Shown here: piece by piece, positions 61,252-64,000 of the stretch | How the letters are laid out: each line of letters opens with the position of its first letter | Position numbering within the stretch: the stretch's first letter is position 1 | Assembly (NCBI GenBank): GCA_028023455.1 | Contig: JAQFVV010012499.1 | Location: 2,860,584-2,924,583 of the forward strand | Reading direction: 5' to 3' | Source of the DNA: Epiperipatus broadwayi | Taxonomy: Eukaryota; Onychophora; Udeonychophora; Euonychophora; Peripatidae | Length of the DNA: 64,000 bases | The notes under the pieces: model-generated | The model's database searches: none | Told to the model about the DNA's origin: nothing | The model's input: only the letters and a program-made list of their open reading frames with translations | Made by a program: the position numbers and the translations under genes

Positions 61252-62335
61252 ATGTAAATTTTAATTTAGCTTTATTAAAATTCGAAAATTAATTTATATT
61301 ATATTAAAATGTTTTGTTTCATTTACTATTAAAACTTTAAAAAATTGTGTTAAAGCAACCAATTAAAATTACCATTACTAATATTATTAAATATTTATGC
61401 TTATTTAATTAATTATTTGCATAGTCAAATATAATATTGATTAAAAATGAGATCTATTAAAAATTCTGTCTTGTTTATTAACATTAAGTTGATAGAAAGA
61501 AGACTTTAGTTAAATTATTGATAAATTTATGCTCAAAATTTAATATTAAACTGAATATTGTGATGGTGTTTAAATAAAACTAGATGTACCCAGCCCTATT
61601 AGTAGCTTTAACAATTTTTTTTTAATTTAATGTATATTAAACAAAACATTTTAAATGTGAAAAATAGACTATCATTATGATGGAATACAAAAACTCCAGG
61701 CCTTCATCAAGTCACTTTTGTAATAATTGGTTGCTTTAACAAAAAAAATTAAGATTTTAATATTATATAAGTAAATTTCTGAATTTTAACAACACTAAAT
61801 TAAAATTTACATTTTTAAGTAAACCTGTTATATTTGATAGTGATATGGTACAACTTTATATTTACTGGAGTACACTCTAAATAAAATAAAAATATTTTTT
61901 TTTAAACAGAATAGTTTTTCTACTTTTATTAATAGTTACCATTTATTAATGTCAGAATACCAAAACACTAGCCTTTGAGCCTGTTTTTATCATATTTTTT
62001 ATTCAATCAAATATTTGTAATTTTTTTAATTGGTTGCTTTAACTTTTTTTTTTTAATATTTAATGTAAATATATAGGCAAACATTGGTGAGTATGTTGTT
62101 CATCTGAACTGATTGACAAACTATGAAATCTCAGAGTGTCTTCATGTTAAATTATGAATCGGCATTTGCTACCGTTTCTGCAGCTGGCTGGAAATCTTTA
62201 CCACAAAATAAGCATTTTTATTGATGGTGCATATACAAAGTGGTTGTGAATTTTACATATAATATCAGACAAACATTCATACATGCACCAATCAGACAAC
62301 AACAAAAAATAGGGATTTTATATATAACACTTATT

Positions 62336-63678
62336 TCCTGTGTTTGAAGTGATATCAATTGTTTTTTTTAGGAAAGTGATAATCTCACTTAGGCAAAAAT
62401 ATATGTTCAACAGAAATTAAGTTTTTTTTTCCATCAAAACATTATCATTTAAAAAATTGTAGAAATTTTTTTAAAAGAGTGTAAGGTAAAATTATATGTA
62501 GGCTAGAATGAATTATTTCTACTAATTATTCAATGCCTTGAGAAATTTATATATTTAAATCATTCTACTACATATCACCTGAGAAACCATTTTACTCTTT
62601 TTATGTACATTCACATCTAAAATATAACTCATATGATTAATATGCTTTTATAAAGATTAACAATAGTTGTATTATCAGTTTCATATATAATTAAAGTAAA
62701 CAATTTATGCAAAATATTCAGCAAAAGGTCATAAAGCTATTTCGTTAATTGTGAAAATAAAAGTAAGACATATACTTTTTTTATCTTAATTCAGATTGAA
62801 ATTTACACTTAAGATAATATTATTATAGAAAAAAATGAATTCTCTACATTAATTATTTTAGAATATGAAAAAATACAAAAAAAGATAGAAGATCTGTCAT
62901 CTTTTCATCTCCATCTTTCTCTACCTTTTGAATTATAAAAAATAGCAAATTAATTTTTTAAACAGAAAATGATTTTTGCATACCAATTTTAATGCAATAA
63001 CTATATATATTATTATAACATAAAATAATGCTTCAATTTGGACTCTTATATAGGAACAAAATAAACTAATGAAAGATTAATTTTCTTTAATTTTATTATT
63101 AACTACTTACTTCTAAAATCATTTACATTTAAATAAAATTATATGTGGTTGGCTAGAAAACTTATTATGCAATACTTAGAGCATACTTTTAAAGATAGAA
63201 TGCAAATAATTATGTAATAAAGCTTTATAATAATGTAATAATCTTGATGGTACAATCCAAGGCTAGCAAATTATTACGGTTAATTCATATATATATATAT
63301 ATATATTATGATTGTTTTGCAAATCCAGTGAAATTATTTCATCTCACAATACTATTTTTATTATTTATTCAATAATAAATCATCTAGAAATAAGAAATTT
63401 TTACAATAATAGTCTTCAACTTTAAAAGTCTAGACAAAAAATTATTTTTGTATTTTCCCTCTTAGAAAAGATTATTAGCAAACTTTTGAGGTATTACACA
63501 ATAATTTCGTAGGCTTATTATTAACCGAAATTGAAATCATAATAATAAAGAAGTTTGATTCATTATTAATAATATTTTGTGAAAAAATATTATATTAGAT
63601 AAATTACAAGCCACATTGCAATATCATTTTAAAAAACTTAAGAATTATTATACTGTAAATTAAAAATATGGGGGAAGG
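62336..63678. other. AT-rich non-coding DNA, nothing recognised
   Basis: No gene is supported. A short (TA)n run lies at about 63,289-63,307. Confidence 0.5.
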
Positions 63679-63800
63679 GTAAATAGTTATTTTAACTCTA
63701 TTATATTCAGCTTTAAACTGAGTAAATAGTTATTTTAACTCTATTATATTCAGCTTTAAACTGAGTAAATAGTTATTTTAACTCTATTATATTCAGCTTT
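63679..63800. repeat. 43-bp tandem repeat, 2.8 copies
   Basis: The unit beginning GTAAATAGTTATTTTAACTC occurs at 63,679-63,721, 63,722-63,764 and 63,765-63,800 with no substitutions between copies. Perfect identity implies recent duplication or a collapsed or duplicated assembly step. Confidence 0.95.
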
Positions 63801-64000
63801 TATACGTCAACTTTCCTTTTCCGTTCTAATAAATAAAATATTACTCATTAGACTTACTAACTGTGAGATAATGAAGTTTTATATTTTCTATTCTTATTTT
63901 TATTTTAAAGATAAGAACTTCTAGATAAATATTTACTAACCAAAATTGAATAGCTACCTAAATAGGAGATGGGTCAACAAATTGAATAAAAATCTTAAGT
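63801..64000. other. AT-rich non-coding DNA to window end
   Basis: Nothing was recognised. Confidence 0.5.

Larger units (their letters stand above)
59660..62335. repeat. Composite inverted-repeat locus (nested foldbacks)
   Basis: The outer inverted repeat has a left arm of about 59,690-60,235 and a right arm of about 61,840-62,330. They match collinearly as reverse complements: AATTATGAATCGGCATTTG, GCAGCTGGCTGG / CCAGCCAGCTAC, TTAATAGTTACCATTTA and AATTGGTTGCTTTAAC. Inside lies a second foldback (60,653-61,240) with a third partial arm (60,253-60,540). Further AATTGGTTGCTTTAAC-type copies occur at about 61,340 (inverted) and 61,720 (direct). The inner insertion is bracketed by AGGTATCTTTAAAA at 60,239-60,252 and 61,238-61,251. 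No complete gene was recognised. Confidence 0.7.

Overview
The window is strongly A+T-rich eukaryotic DNA. It has no operons, ribosome-binding sites or dense coding, and it carries several classes of animal retroelement: RTE-like, Jockey/CR1-like and YMDD-type non-LTR elements, a Penelope-like element with a GIY-YIG endonuclease, tRNA-derived SINEs, foldback and MITE-like elements, and long (TTA)n and (ATAG)n microsatellites. This combination points to an invertebrate animal. A mollusc or another AT-rich lophotrochozoan would fit, but the species cannot be determined from the sequence. Nearly everything recognisable is transposable-element derived. Most of the longer reading frames are microsatellite or frame-shadow artefacts.

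Layout: 0.6-0.76 kb holds a short tRNA SINE with a perfect 14-bp target duplication. 3.0-5.4 kb (+) and 7.7-10.25 kb (-) hold two decayed copies of an RTE-clade retrotransposon in inverted orientation. Two more short tRNA SINEs lie at 11.7 and 12.9 kb. 16.86-32.07 kb is a continuous block of five non-LTR retrotransposon bodies in both orientations. They are two copies of a CCHC/APE/YMDD family (-), two Jockey-like copies (+) and one CR1/L2-like copy (+). Every junction is a (TTA)n array that reads TTA on the same strand. 32.5-33.2 kb holds a tRNA-like remnant and a MITE. 41.2-42.0 kb holds the only candidate host gene, with CCAAT, TATA and initiator elements and two exons that splice in frame into a 67-residue protein. 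43.8-44.7 kb contains two foldback elements of about 310 bp. 46.87 kb has a non-LTR 3' remnant. 47.6-48.9 kb is a Penelope-like element with an inverted partial copy of itself and a degenerate hammerhead-like motif in each arm. 52.2-53.1 kb is a roughly 0.9-kb (ATAG)n array next to a tRNA-like SINE. 53.6-55.3 kb is richer in CpG and has unusual hairpins. 56.9-58.0 kb is a third, different RTE-like fossil. 59.6-62.3 kb is a nested set of inverted repeats. 63.68 kb has a 43-bp tandem repeat.

The most unusual features are the strand-uniform (TTA)n cluster, which suggests microsatellite-targeted or microsatellite-trapped retrotransposition, and the small candidate gene at 41.3-42.0 kb. The composite inverted-repeat locus at 59.6-62.3 kb and the Penelope inverted repeat with ribozyme-like hairpins come next. 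All family calls were made by reading translations by eye; no database search was run.
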